A stretch of 64,000 nt of DNA, taken from NCBI RefSeq assembly GCF_033963835.1, contig NZ_JAXBME010000009.1:1-64000 (forward strand). Direction: 5' to 3'. This document shows, piece by piece, positions 22,420 to 31,577 of the stretch. The notes under the pieces were generated by a model. The model ran no database searches. It saw only the letters and a list, made by a program, of their open reading frames with translations, and was not told the origin of the DNA. Made by a program: the position numbers and the translations under genes. Source of the DNA: Cytobacillus sp. IB215665. Its GTDB lineage: Bacteria; Bacillota; Bacilli; Bacillales; SM2101. Position 1 is the first letter of the stretch, and every line of letters begins with the position of its first letter.

Positions 22420-23790
22420 CTATACCATCCTTTTTAATGCATCAGCAACAAATTCAACACTTGTACCAACAATAACTTGAACATGAGTTTTATCAACTTT
22501 AATAACTCCATGGGCACCATGCTTCTTTAAAGATGCTTCGTTAACATTACTAATATCTTTTACTTCTAATCGAAGCCTTGTTGTACAGTTATCTATACGT
22601 TTGAGATTATCTTTACCTCCGAGATCTTGTAGGAAATTCTCTGCCATCATAGTAAACTTGTCCCCCGTGTTAGAATTAGCATCATCCTCTTCCACTGTAT
22701 CTTCCTCATCCTCTCGCCCTGGTGTTTTAATGTTCATAGCTTTTATCATAAAATAGAAAACAACGAAATAAATTACTCCATATATTAACCCTATCCCTAA
22801 TAAAAGAAGGGGCTTTTGGGCAATACCAAAATTCAATAAGTAATCTGTCACCCCTGCTGAAAAGCCAAAACCATCATGAATGCCAAGCAAATTTGTAACA
22901 ATCATCGAGCTAGCTGTCAATAAAGCATGAACGACATATAGAAGTGGAGCGATAAACATAAATGTAAACTCAATTGGTTCAGTAATACCCGTTAGAAAAG
23001 AAGTTAAAGCAATTCCTATCAGTGCACCAGACACTTGCTTTCTTCGTTCAGGTTTTGCAGCAGCAATCATTGCTAAACATGCAGCAGGTAATCCAAACAT
23101 CATGATCGGAAAGAATCCCGTCATAAATTGACCTGCTGTTGGATCTCCAGCGAAAAAGCGATTTAAATCACCTGTTACTCCTCCATATTCACCGAATACA
23201 AACCAGACTATGCTATTTAAAACATGATGAAGTCCTAACGGAATTAACAAACGATTTAGGAAACCGAAAACACCTACCCCAGCTGCACCTGCACTGATAA
23301 TCCATTCACCTACACCATTAATCACCTCTTGAATAGGTGGCCATATAAAACCTAATGGAAAAGCAATTGCTAACATCACGATAGATGTAACAATTGGAAC
23401 AAACCGTCTTCCTCCGAAGAAAGCTAACCATTCAGGCAACTTTACATCATTATAACGATTATATAATTGGCCACTTATAATCCCTGCTAAAATACCACCA
23501 AGTACACCCATATTGATATCTTCATTGATTGCTTGCATTGCATCTGTTAAGACAAAATATCCAATTGCACCTGCTAGTGCTGCGACTCCATGTTTATCTT
23601 TTGAGAACCCTATCGCAATCCCAATAGCAAAAATAAGTGCTAAATTATTAAACAATGCTCCTCCAGCAGCAGATATAAACGGTATATCCAATATATCTGG
23701 TGCTCCAAAACGCAGCAATAATGATGCAGCTGGTAGTACAGCAATTGGTAACATTAGTGATTGCCCGATTTTTTGTAAGAATTTTAACAT
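22420..23790 (-). CDS. nagP: PTS N-acetylglucosamine transporter EIICB (NagP)
   Basis: This permease imports and phosphorylates GlcNAc, giving GlcNAc-6-phosphate. An EIIC domain of about 10 hydrophobic segments (residues 1-345) has the GITEPIEFTFMF motif near 288; an acidic linker (DEEDTVEEDD) joins the EIIB domain, whose phosphorylated residue is C402 in IDNCTTRLRLEV. There is no EIIA domain, so it relies on an EIIA elsewhere. It follows the SIS gene by 19 bp and diverges from nagABR. Confidence 0.93.
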   Translation of the reverse strand: MLKFLQKIGQSLMLPIAVLPAASLLLRFGAPDILDIPFISAAGGALFNNLALIFAIGIAIGFSKDKHGVAALAGAIGYFVLTDAMQAINEDINMGVLGGILAGIISGQLYNRYNDVKLPEWLAFFGGRRFVPIVTSIVMLAIAFPLGFIWPPIQEVINGVGEWIISAGAAGVGVFGFLNRLLIPLGLHHVLNSIVWFVFGEYGGVTGDLNRFFAGDPTAGQFMTGFFPIMMFGLPAACLAMIAAAKPERRKQVSGALIGIALTSFLTGITEPIEFTFMFIAPLLYVVHALLTASSMIVTNLLGIHDGFGFSAGVTDYLLNFGIAQKPLLLLGIGLIYGVIYFVVFYFMIKAMNIKTPGREDEEDTVEEDDANSNTGDKFTMMAENFLQDLGGKDNLKRIDNCTTRLRLEVKDISNVNEASLKKHGAHGVIKVDKTHVQVIVGTSVEFVADALKRMV

Positions 23791-23809
23791 CTTTCGTTTC
23801 CCCCAATCT

Positions 23810-24541
23810 TTAAATAAGGTGTGTAACTCTATCTTTGAACTTGTTAATTAACCCAAGGTTATGCTCATCTGAACCATGAACATTTCCATTTACGAAAATA
23901 GGAGGTTTTATATTTTTATTTAACAAAATATGAATGGTTTCTACGATTACACTATTTATAATTGCCGTATTAATAATTGTAGATGTTGGTCCAAATGGTT
24001 GCTCTAGTCGTTCGTCAGTCAATACAGCATCACCTTTGGTAGAAAAATTATCTATAACAAGATCAACTATCTCATATAAATGGATACGATCGTAATGTCT
24101 TGACTTTACGTGTTTCGAAAAATTTAGTGATGTTAATGCAATAACAAGTGCACCCTTTTTCTTAGCATATAGTGCTGCATCAATTGGCACTGGATTAATA
24201 CCTGAAGTAGACACAACAATAAATACGTCATTTTCTCGAATATGATATTTTTCGAGGTTTGTTTCTATGAAATTATTGACTCTTTCAAGCATAGAAGATC
24301 TTACTGGTCCTTTAAATAACATTAAATCTTCTATAAGAATTGGATTAACAGACGCCAAACCTCCTGCTCGATAGAAGATTTCCTCCGAGATGATATGTGA
24401 GTGTCCACAGCCAAAAATATGGATAATACCATCTTGCTCAAGTGATTTAGCAATTATTTCTGATGCTTTTTTTATCATTTGTTCATTTTCTCTAACCTTC
24501 TGTAGCTTTTTCTCAACTTCATCCAAATATTGTGTAAACAA
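23810..24541 (-). CDS. SIS-domain sugar isomerase-like protein (UPF0309 type)
   Basis: This 243-residue protein has a single SIS domain: IIHIFGCGHSHIISEE near residue 40 (sugar-phosphate pocket) and VFIVVSTSGINPVPIDAALYAKKKGALVIALTS near 107. It belongs to the UPF0309-like group and may act on a GlcNAc- or MurNAc-derived sugar phosphate, an inference from its place in an operon with nagP. The start is TTG (24539-24541) after AAGGGGGTG; an ATG slightly upstream is out of frame. The linked gene order suggests a supporting role in amino-sugar use. Confidence 0.8.
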   Translation of the reverse strand: MFTQYLDEVEKKLQKVRENEQMIKKASEIIAKSLEQDGIIHIFGCGHSHIISEEIFYRAGGLASVNPILIEDLMLFKGPVRSSMLERVNNFIETNLEKYHIRENDVFIVVSTSGINPVPIDAALYAKKKGALVIALTSLNFSKHVKSRHYDRIHLYEIVDLVIDNFSTKGDAVLTDERLEQPFGPTSTIINTAIINSVIVETIHILLNKNIKPPIFVNGNVHGSDEHNLGLINKFKDRVTHLI

Positions 24542-24935
24542 ACATACACCCCCTTAAAGGTAATAATACATATTATAAGTAAGAATTTATTGCTCAACTA
24601 TCACCCCATTTTGTTGATTAGTGTTTAAATGACAAATATGAATGTAAAATAACAACTTACAGTGATAATGACCTTTACTTACCTGAGAAGAATCCACAAT
24701 TTTTACATCATCATTTAATATCATCAGTGGTATTTCTTATAGGTAGAGGTAAAGGTTGATAAAGCACATTTTACAGATACATTAGGGGTTACACTCACTA
24801 AACTCTACTCTTTAATACATGAACAACTTTTAAGTAAACGCATTCATATTTTGCGCTTAATATGATTTTTCACCCATAAGTTTATACATTTCAAGCTTCT
24901 CTTCTCTTAAAATGTTTCTTAACACCTCTTGGTGA

Positions 24936-24979
24936 ACAACTATATAGTACCATTACTACATATAGTTGTCTATACCAAT
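24936..24979. promoter_or_regulatory. Two operator-like half-matches in the nag divergent region
   Basis: Segments at 24936-24954 (AACTATATAGTACCATT) and 24964-24979 (AGTTGTCTATACCAAT) resemble the core of the stronger site at 24995-25008 and the GntR-type dre element (TGGTCTAGACCA-like) bound by NagR/YvoA. They lie toward the SIS-nagP start. The rest of 24542-24935 is AT-rich; the SIS-nagP promoter must lie there but I cannot assign it. Confidence 0.5.
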
Positions 24980-24994
24980 TTATATATTTGTATG

Positions 24995-25008
24995 GTTGTC
25001 TAGACAAC
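24995..25008. promoter_or_regulatory. NagR operator upstream of nagA
   Basis: GTTGTCTAGACAAC is a perfect 14-bp palindrome. It sits between a possible -35 (TTGTAT, 24988-24993) and -10 (TATATG, 25012-25017), 50 bp before nagA. Its TCTAGA centre is the dre-type core. NagR (encoded at 26981) is the likely ligand-sensing repressor. Confidence 0.75.
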
Positions 25009-25058
25009 TAATATATGTCATGTTATGATATAAAAAAATAGCATAAGGAGTCCTTAAC

Positions 25059-26210
25059 ATGCTTATAAAAGGCTTAACAATATACGCTGAAGATAATGTT
25101 ATTGAACAAGGATATATAAAAATTACTAATGGGAAGATTGAGTCTGTCGGTAAAGCTAACGATGTAACTGACACTGATACTATCCAGTTTCCTAACACTT
25201 ATAAATGTCTACCAGGAATGATCGATGTGCATATTCATGGTGCACAAGGTGCTGATACAATGGATGCTTCTTCAACTGCGTTAGATACAATTTCGAATGC
25301 ATTGCCACAGGAAGGTACGACTAGCTATTTAGCTACAACAATCACTCAACAGCATTCGAACATTGAACAAGCATTAAGTAATGTAGGTAGCTATATAAAT
25401 GTTCAGCCAGCCGGTCAAGCTGAAATATTAGGCATCCACCTTGAAGGACCATTCATTAATCAAGAAAAAGCCGGCGCACAACCTTATGATTATATTATTG
25501 ACGGAGATATTTCGTTATTTAAAAAATGGCAAAAGCTATCAGGTGAAAATATTAAACTTGTTACGTTAGCTCCTGAAATAAAGAATGGCATAGCTTTGAC
25601 TAAATATTTAAACTCAAATGGAGTTGTAGCTTCCATCGGTCATTCAAATGCTACGTATAACCAAGTTGTTAAAGCTATTCATGTCGGAGCATCACATATT
25701 ACTCATTTATTTAATGGCATGAGCGGATTACATCATCGAGAGATTGGTGTTGCAGGTGCGGCTCTAATGCGAGATGAGCTATTTGTAGAAATGATTGTTG
25801 ATGGTATACACATTTGTCCTGAAATGGTTCAATTAGCTTACCATTCCATCGGTAAGGAACGGACGATATTAGTAACCGATGCAATGCGTGCTAAATGTTT
25901 AAAAGGTGGTGTCTACGATTTGGGTGGTCAAAATGTCACAGTGTCAAATAGTAAAGCAACTTTGGATGATGGAGCACTCGCTGGCAGTTTGTTAACGATG
26001 GATCAAGCAATGAGAAATATGTTAACTTATACTGACGCAACTCTTGGTGACTTAACAACAATCACTTCAAAAAACCCTGCTAAACAATGTGGTGTTTTTG
26101 ATCGTAAAGGTAGTATAAAGGAAAATAAAGAAGCAGACTTAATTATTTTAGATGAACATAACAATCTAGTCATGACGATCTGCCGGGGAGCTATCTCCTA
26201 CGAAAGGTAG
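25059..26210 (+). CDS. nagA: N-acetylglucosamine-6-phosphate deacetylase
   Basis: NagA removes acetate from GlcNAc-6-phosphate. The 383-residue metal-dependent hydrolase has GMIDVHIHGAQG near residue 51, HLEGPF near 127, SIGHSNA and the HLFNGM segment that hold metal and substrate, and LVTDAM near 274 with the catalytic aspartate. AAGGAG precedes the ATG. First gene of nagA-nagB-nagR. Confidence 0.97.
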   Translation: MLIKGLTIYAEDNVIEQGYIKITNGKIESVGKANDVTDTDTIQFPNTYKCLPGMIDVHIHGAQGADTMDASSTALDTISNALPQEGTTSYLATTITQQHSNIEQALSNVGSYINVQPAGQAEILGIHLEGPFINQEKAGAQPYDYIIDGDISLFKKWQKLSGENIKLVTLAPEIKNGIALTKYLNSNGVVASIGHSNATYNQVVKAIHVGASHITHLFNGMSGLHHREIGVAGAALMRDELFVEMIVDGIHICPEMVQLAYHSIGKERTILVTDAMRAKCLKGGVYDLGGQNVTVSNSKATLDDGALAGSLLTMDQAMRNMLTYTDATLGDLTTITSKNPAKQCGVFDRKGSIKENKEADLIILDEHNNLVMTICRGAISYER

Positions 26211-26231
26211 AAAAACGAGGTGAAATTACTC

Positions 26232-26978
26232 ATGAATATTATAGAAGCAAAAGACTATCAGGATTTGAGTATAAAAGCCGCTCAATATATAATTAAAAAT
26301 GTTCGACACAATCCAAATCTTGTTTTAGGCTTAGCGACTGGGAGTACCCCAAAAGGAACGTACGAACAAATGATTAAAGACTTTCAACAGAACAACACAT
26401 CCTATCAGTATGTTAAGACCATAAATTTAGATGAATATGTAGGGTTAGCAAAGGATGACTTAAATAGCTATTCTACATTTATGAATGAACATCTTTTTAA
26501 TCATATTGATATTCCCCACTCTCAGACATATATTCCTAATGGAATGGCGAAGGATTTGCATAATGAGTGTGCCCAGTATGATAGACTTATTCATTCATTA
26601 GGGGGGGTAGATCTACAGCTTTTAGGCATTGGACATAATGGTCATATCGGCTTTAATGAACCTAACACTTCCTTTAAAACACGAACACATATTGTAAAAT
26701 TAGCTTCATCCACTCGGAATGCTAATGAACGATTTTTTCAAGATATAAATGAAGTTCCTAACTATGCAATTACGATGGGTATTCAAACTATTCTTGAAAG
26801 TAAAGAGATACTTTTACTTGTATCAGGTAAAGGTAAAGCAAAAGCTGTACAGAAGCTATTAGTAGAAAAAAATAGGTGCGAACAATTTCCTGCATCTTCC
26901 TTATATGCTCATCCACATGTTACAATCATAGCAGATAAAGCAGCGCTTTCACTTACTTTTGAGCGAAAGGAGAGCTAG
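26232..26978 (+). CDS. nagB: Glucosamine-6-phosphate deaminase
   Basis: NagB converts glucosamine-6-phosphate to fructose-6-phosphate and ammonia, feeding glycolysis. GLATGSTPKGTYE near residue 36, NLDEYVGL near 67 and LGIGHNGHIGFNEP near 131 form the phosphate- and ring-opening site. A GTG at 26220 is in frame but GAGGTGA fits the ATG at 26232; this gives 248 residues. It lies about 20 bp after nagA and 2 bp before nagR. Confidence 0.97.
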   Translation: MNIIEAKDYQDLSIKAAQYIIKNVRHNPNLVLGLATGSTPKGTYEQMIKDFQQNNTSYQYVKTINLDEYVGLAKDDLNSYSTFMNEHLFNHIDIPHSQTYIPNGMAKDLHNECAQYDRLIHSLGGVDLQLLGIGHNGHIGFNEPNTSFKTRTHIVKLASSTRNANERFFQDINEVPNYAITMGIQTILESKEILLLVSGKGKAKAVQKLLVEKNRCEQFPASSLYAHPHVTIIADKAALSLTFERKES

Positions 26979-26980
26979 AA

Positions 26981-27706
26981 ATGATTGATCGAGATTCCCC
27001 TGTTCCAATCTATTATCAGATTGAGGAATATATAAAGAATTTAATAGAAAGTGATGAACTTTCCCCTGGTGATGCCATTCCTTCAGAAAGAGAATTTTCT
27101 GAACAGTTTAGTGTAAGTCGAATGACAATCAGGCAGGCGATTACAAACTTAGTTAATGAAGGATATTTATATAGGCAAAAGGGTAAAGGTACTTTCGTTG
27201 GTGAAAAGAAAATAGAACAAACATTACAAGGTCTCACAAGCTTTACTGAAGATATGGAAAAGAGGGGCATGAAGCCAGGAAGTAAACTTCTTAAGTTTGA
27301 ACTCATCCCAGCAACTCGCAGTATAGCTAACGAGTTATTAATTAATGAACATGACCCTTTATATGAAATTAAACGCATACGGTTTGCTGATGACTTACCG
27401 ATGGCAATTGAAACAACATATATTCCTGCAAATTTACTAAAAGGCTTAACAGAGGAAATTGTAAACCGCTCACTTTACTCTTACATTGAAAATGAACTAA
27501 ATTTACAAATAGACTCTGCAAAACAAGTCATTGAGTCTTCAGTTGCGAGAGCTGATGAAGCGATGGAACTTGGGATTCATAAAAATGCACCAATATTATA
27601 TATTCGCAGGCAGACCAAATTAACAAACGGCCAACCACTTGAGTTAGTTAAGTCTGTTTATCGTGCTGATCGTTATAAATTCGTAATTAATATGAAGAGA
27701 AATTAG
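26981..27706 (+). CDS. nagR: GntR-family repressor NagR (YvoA-like)
   Basis: This 241-residue HutC-subfamily GntR regulator has an N-terminal winged helix (SEREFSEQFSVSRMTIRQAITNLVNEG) with the RQKGKGTFV wing and a C-terminal UTRA effector domain (FADDLPMAIETTYIP, ILYIRRQTKLTNGQPLE). In B. subtilis the homologue binds phosphorylated amino sugars and represses nagAB and nagP. AAAGGAG is well placed. It likely acts on the palindrome at 24995 and so regulates its own operon. Confidence 0.92.
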   Translation: MIDRDSPVPIYYQIEEYIKNLIESDELSPGDAIPSEREFSEQFSVSRMTIRQAITNLVNEGYLYRQKGKGTFVGEKKIEQTLQGLTSFTEDMEKRGMKPGSKLLKFELIPATRSIANELLINEHDPLYEIKRIRFADDLPMAIETTYIPANLLKGLTEEIVNRSLYSYIENELNLQIDSAKQVIESSVARADEAMELGIHKNAPILYIRRQTKLTNGQPLELVKSVYRADRYKFVINMKRN

Positions 27707-27757
27707 ACATTCGCAAGTATCTTTTATTTGTACGGGTCGTATCTCAAGTGAACAGTG

Positions 27758-27787
27758 AATCAGGTGGAGGCTCTACCCCACCTGATT
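27758..27787 (+). terminator. CAGGTGG-type hairpin after nagR
   Basis: AATCAGGTGG and CCACCTGATT form a perfect 10-bp stem around a 10-nt loop, 51 bp after the nagR stop. There is no T run. Almost the same stem occurs at 54058-54084 and a variant at 43361-43380. Confidence 0.55.
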
Positions 27788-27855
27788 GAAAGATCCTCTT
27801 ATAAATTAAACTTTGGAAATGCTTAATAAAAAGTAAACGATTACATAAGGCATTT

Positions 27856-27903
27856 CAAAAAGAGCCCGCTTGATTCTAAACGAATAAGGCCGGCTCTTTT
27901 CAT
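27856..27903. terminator. Bidirectional terminator between nagR and fadM
   Basis: AAAAAGAGCC and a GGCTCTTTT arm form a stem with A- and T-rich sides, between convergent genes, so it can end transcripts from either side. Confidence 0.7.
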
Positions 27904-27970
27904 TTATTATTTTAATATACTCATAAATAGATAAAGAGAGTTGAACACATGGTATCAAACCTCTTTTATC

Positions 27971-28888
27971 TTACTTCTTAACCATTCCCTTTAGTACAAA
28001 CGCAACATTAGCTGGTCTTTCTGCTAACCTACGCATAAAATAGCCATACCAATCTGTTCCATATGGTACGTACACTCTCATTTTATACCCTTCATTCGAA
28101 AGCTCCAGTTGGCGTTCTGTTCGTATTCCATACAACATTTGAAACTCGAATTGATCATTCGGTATATTATGCTCTTTCACGAGCTGTTTAGTATATTCTA
28201 TAATCGCATCATCGTGGCTAGCTACAGCTGTATAATTCCCATTTAATAAATGCATTTTTATAATTTTTTTAAGGTTGTCATCTACATCTTTTTTATCAGG
28301 AAATGCTACTTCAGGGGATTCTTTGTATGCCCCTTTTACTAGCCGCAGATTAGGATGATATTCATTTAAGTCTTCAATATCTTTTTCTGTTCTATATAAA
28401 TATGATTGAATAACTGTCCCTACATTATCAAACTCTTTTCTTAACTCTGTGAAAATATCAATTGTTTTCTGGCATCGAGAATAATCTTCCATATCGATTG
28501 TAACGAACACACCATTGTCTTTGGCAGCTTTTAAAATTCTACGCATATTTCTCATTACCACTTGGTCTGATATATCCAAACCCATAGAAGTCATTTTTAA
28601 TGATAGCTGTGAATCTAAATTTTCTCTACCAATTGCCTTAATTGCTTCAATTGACTGATCTGCCATTTCGTTAGCTTCTATTTCGTTATCAACAAATTCA
28701 CCTAAATAGTCAATTGTTACAAATAGCCCTTTATTATTTAGCTCTTTAATTACATCAACAGCAAGGTTAATCGTTTCCCCTGCAACAAACCTTCCAGCAC
28801 CAAAACGCAAACCATATTTTTTTGCTAATTTTGTCATAGGTTTATTCTTTGATAAAAATAAGAAAAAGTTTTTCATCACTTGTTCCAA
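27971..28888 (-). CDS. fadM: Proline dehydrogenase (YusM/FadM)
   Basis: This FAD-binding TIM-barrel enzyme oxidises proline to pyrroline-5-carboxylate. The YLYRTEKDIEDL segment, LVKGAYKE, the FEFQMLYGIR strand and the C-terminal YVPYGTDWYGYFMRRLAERPAN (flavin/proline site) identify PRODH. The frame is open to 28921, but AAAAGGAGG lies inside that stretch and is spaced 10 bases from a TTG at 28888, which I take as the start (305 residues). In B. subtilis the same gene lies beside the fad operon. Confidence 0.9.
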   Translation of the reverse strand: MEQVMKNFFLFLSKNKPMTKLAKKYGLRFGAGRFVAGETINLAVDVIKELNNKGLFVTIDYLGEFVDNEIEANEMADQSIEAIKAIGRENLDSQLSLKMTSMGLDISDQVVMRNMRRILKAAKDNGVFVTIDMEDYSRCQKTIDIFTELRKEFDNVGTVIQSYLYRTEKDIEDLNEYHPNLRLVKGAYKESPEVAFPDKKDVDDNLKKIIKMHLLNGNYTAVASHDDAIIEYTKQLVKEHNIPNDQFEFQMLYGIRTERQLELSNEGYKMRVYVPYGTDWYGYFMRRLAERPANVAFVLKGMVKK

Positions 28889-29261
28889 TTTATAATAACC
28901 TCCTTTTGTAACCGCATTCATTTTGAGATAGCAAAGTGTTCAAAAAGTGTGGAAAAAGATGTTTGTATAAACTTGTACAAGCTAACCTACAATGTGCTTC
29001 CTCTTCGTAGTTTGAGAAAATGTCATTTCGTAGCTATGTGTATTTTTACTGTTCATGATAGTATATATTTTTCCAAGCAGTTATCAGTCCTACTTTAATA
29101 CGCCTACTACCATCCATTCTTCTTCGTACTTTTTAAACTCGCATTTTTAAGAAGGCTGTATTTATTTTTTCTACTAGCCAGCATCATTTTATCATCTTTT
29201 ATTATTTTTGAATATAATTTAACGCTATTTTTGTCGAAAATAAGACAAATTGTTTATCAAA

Positions 29262-29398
29262 GGCTGTTTTCCCTTTGGTTATTGCTTTTAGTTCTAAGGT
29301 TTTCTAGCGGGTTCATGACATCTTTTCAACATTAGGATCAAACCTCATTGTAATGTCCATCTTTATTAACAATAGCAACAAAGTTTACGATAAAAGCG
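29262..29398 (-). mobile_element. MITE-like copy upstream of the coat genes
   Basis: The 137-bp copy begins GGCTGTTTTCCCTTTGG and ends AGCAACAAAGTTTACGATAAAAGCG. A degenerate form of the internal motif (GTTCATGACATCTTTTC) is present. It occupies most of the gap before the CotF genes; the rest of 28889-29467 is AT-rich without recognisable features. Confidence 0.7.
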
Positions 29399-29467
29399 TT
29401 AATAATAATTTGAATAGCTATTAGCGGTTAGGGAACGATAAATTTTGAAGTTAATAAGGAGGGATTA

Positions 29468-29737
29468 ATGATGCAGCAACAAAATCTGACTCAAAACCAA
29501 TCAATGGCAATGCCACAGCCACCACAAGTAATATCAACAAAAGACTCAATGTACTTAACTGATATGCTTTCTTGGAATTTATTAGCTATGAAGAAAGCAC
29601 ATTTCTTTGCCAGACAATGTCAAGATCAAGAAATTATGTCAGCTATAGAACGAGCTGGACAAATGCACCAACGACATTACGGTATAATTATGTCCCATTT
29701 ACAAAATAACAATCAACCTACCCAACCAATGCAATAA
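29468..29737 (+). CDS. CotF-family spore coat-like protein, small
   Basis: This 89-residue Gln/Met-rich protein has a central helical segment (SMYLTDMLSWNLLAMKKAHFFARQ, residues 27-50) that resembles the CotF/ferritin-like helical coat domain. GGAGGG precedes the ATG. It is 16 bp before a second CotF-like gene, and both are probably late sporulation genes incorporated into the coat. It is shorter than CotF itself. Confidence 0.75.
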   Translation: MMQQQNLTQNQSMAMPQPPQVISTKDSMYLTDMLSWNLLAMKKAHFFARQCQDQEIMSAIERAGQMHQRHYGIIMSHLQNNNQPTQPMQ

Positions 29738-29753
29738 GGAGGTCACTTCATAA

Positions 29754-30089
29754 ATGAATAATCAAAACAAAATTCAAAACCCTAAAACACCGATACCACA
29801 AACACCTGAAATGAACGAACGTGATTTTTTAAATGACATGCTTGCAACTGAAAAATATATGACGGATTCTTACTGTACAGCATTGAATGAAGCAAGCCAT
29901 CAAGCACTTTATCAAGATATACAGAATGTTTTTAACGAAACGCAAAATTGTCAAAGACAACTATACAACCTAATGTTCCAAAAAGGTTGGTACAAAATCG
30001 AAGCCAGTGAACAACAGAAGCTACAACAATCTTATCAACAATTTCAAGGTTATACGAGTCAATTCCCATATAACAATATGACCCAATAA
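29754..30089 (+). CDS. CotF-family spore coat protein
   Basis: The 111-residue protein has the CotF-domain core: NERDFLNDMLATEKYMTDSYCTALNEASHQALYQDIQNVFNETQNCQRQLYNLMFQKGWY (residues 21-80), a four-helix-like arrangement ending in the characteristic FQKGWYKIE. It resembles B. subtilis YusN in place and size. A GGAGG 11 bases upstream is the ribosome binding site. It forms an operon with the preceding coat gene and ends at a terminator. Confidence 0.85.
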   Translation: MNNQNKIQNPKTPIPQTPEMNERDFLNDMLATEKYMTDSYCTALNEASHQALYQDIQNVFNETQNCQRQLYNLMFQKGWYKIEASEQQKLQQSYQQFQGYTSQFPYNNMTQ

Positions 30090-30115
30090 GAAAAATCTCT
30101 CATCCGATTTCCCCC

Positions 30116-30154
30116 AACAAGCGCTTTATCTTTAAGGTGCTTGTTGTTTTTTAT
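30116..30154 (+). terminator. Terminator of the coat gene pair
   Basis: CAACAAGCGC and GTGCTTGTTG form a stem followed by TTTTTTATT. Confidence 0.85.
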
Positions 30155-30208
30155 TAGAACTTGAGGCTAGGGAATAACACATCGGCAACCAGGATAACCA
30201 GAGCGTAA

Positions 30209-30250
30209 CAAAGTAGGACAAACACAACTTTTTGTGTCTGCCCTACTTGG
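30209..30250 (-). terminator. Terminator of the yusU-like gene
   Basis: On the minus strand AAGTAGGGCAGACACA and TGTGTTTGTCCTACTT form a long stem with one bulge around AAAAGTT. It begins within the last codons of the gene. Confidence 0.6.
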
Positions 30251-30491
30251 ATGAACGATGTTCTTCATTTAATTGTTTAATTTCAGCAATGACCTTCTTC
30301 ATTTCTTCCTTTGCATCTGGGTACATTTCATTCCAATGCTTAGCCAATGCAGGCATGCTTTTCGCAATATGAGTATAAAGCGCCCACATCTCAACCTTTT
30401 TGATTGTATCAGGAGTATGTTGACCAACTAATAAATCAGTGTATTTTTCAAGTAAACCGTCAAACTGCTCTATAAACTTTTGTTCCACCAT
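30243..30491 (-). CDS. yusU: DUF2573 family protein (YusU-like)
   Basis: This 82-residue, largely helical, acidic and soluble protein (MVEQKFIEQFDGLLEKYTDLLVG start) matches B. subtilis YusU of the DUF2573 family, located in the same chromosomal neighbourhood. An ATG at 30518 is in frame, but GGGGCTGAG lies directly before the ATG at 30491, which I take as the start. Function unknown. Confidence 0.8.
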   Translation of the reverse strand: MVEQKFIEQFDGLLEKYTDLLVGQHTPDTIKKVEMWALYTHIAKSMPALAKHWNEMYPDAKEEMKKVIAEIKQLNEEHRSSK

Positions 30492-30588
30492 CTCAGCCCC
30501 TTTGAACAAATACTTCAACTGTATATATTATAATCTTACACTTTACTACATACAATTTATTACTCCTAAAAAAGAAAGGGTTGTTTCG

Positions 30589-31287
30589 ATGAATTCGTAC
30601 CCTTATTACAATCCTTTTCCTAAACAGCTAAATAAAAGGCACACTCGACATGACAAAATTGAGCCACATATTATTGTCGAAGGACGTGGGAAAGTAACTG
30701 TAAAACCAGATTTAGTTTCTATGCAATTAGGTGTTATTACTGAGGATCAGAGCGCCACCACTGCTCAACAGCAAAATGCATTAAAGTCAACACAGCTTAT
30801 TCGTTCTTTAATTGAGTTGGGAATTGACAAAAATGATATTGAAACAATGACATACAACGTTTTTCCATTATACAAAACAGTTGATAACGAAAGCATACTC
30901 GAAGGATTTAAAGTTACACACCTGTTAAAGATTACGGTTCGAAACAGCCATATGTCTGGAGAAATTTATGATGTAGCATTTCAAAATGGAGCTAGCAGTG
31001 CTGGGAGATTAAGTTTTAAATTATCAGATCCCGACCCATACTACATGCAGGCTTTACAAGCTGCTGTAAATCATGCCATTCAAAAAGCTGCTGTCATTGC
31101 AGAAACGATTCATGCACAAATAAATCAAACTCCTACAAAAATTAAAGAGGTTGGTCACCCGCCATACAGAACATTTACTGAAGAACAACCACTTATGTCT
31201 ACAACAATTACTCCATCTACTTCCATTCTGCCAAGAGAAATTAGCATCACTGCGGAAATTGAAGCTCAATTTGATTATAAGTACTAG
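30589..31287 (+). CDS. SIMPL (DUF541) domain protein
   Basis: The 232-residue protein has a SIMPL domain, recognised by IIVEGRGKVTVKPDLVSMQLGVITED near residue 24 and a C-terminal PREISITAEIEAQF strand. SIMPL proteins are usually periplasmic or surface proteins with unclear roles; here no signal peptide is visible, so it may be cytoplasmic or exported by another route. The frame extends upstream to 30439, but GAAAGGG precedes the ATG at 30589. It diverges from yusU with a 97-bp gap. Confidence 0.85.
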   Translation: MNSYPYYNPFPKQLNKRHTRHDKIEPHIIVEGRGKVTVKPDLVSMQLGVITEDQSATTAQQQNALKSTQLIRSLIELGIDKNDIETMTYNVFPLYKTVDNESILEGFKVTHLLKITVRNSHMSGEIYDVAFQNGASSAGRLSFKLSDPDPYYMQALQAAVNHAIQKAAVIAETIHAQINQTPTKIKEVGHPPYRTFTEEQPLMSTTITPSTSILPREISITAEIEAQFDYKY

Positions 31288-31351
31288 CCTGTTGATCGAG
31301 TCCTCAAAATAGCAAGAACAAAGCTATACTAATTGTTCCTCTTGACTAATC

Positions 31352-31515
31352 GGCTGTTTTCGCTTCATTTGTTGCTATACGTTCTAATATATATAAGCAC
31401 GTATCCATCTAGTGTACGGGGTACCTTTTCTACTTTTACAATTATTAAGCTCTAATAAAACTCATCACATTGTCCATTGTTAATAAAAATAGCAACAAAG
31501 TTTACGAAAAGAGCC
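31352..31515 (-). mobile_element. MITE-like copy between SIMPL and ABC genes
   Basis: The 164-bp copy starts GGCTGTTTTCGCTTCATTTG and ends AGCAACAAAGTTTACGAAAA plus GAGCC. The internal part is diverged. Its right end abuts the terminator palindrome at 31524. It lies between two convergent genes. Confidence 0.75.
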
Positions 31516-31523
31516 TATAAAAA

Positions 31524-31559
31524 ACAACCAAGGAGAGAGTATACTCTCTCCTTGGTTGT
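31524..31559 (-). terminator. Terminator of the ABC transporter pair, perfect 36-bp palindrome
   Basis: The arms ACAACCAAGGAGAGAGTA and TACTCTCTCCTTGGTTGT are fully complementary, and the minus strand continues into TTTTTTATA. It lies shortly after the permease stop. Confidence 0.85.
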
Positions 31560-31577
31560 CTTATTGTATAGCTTTTA

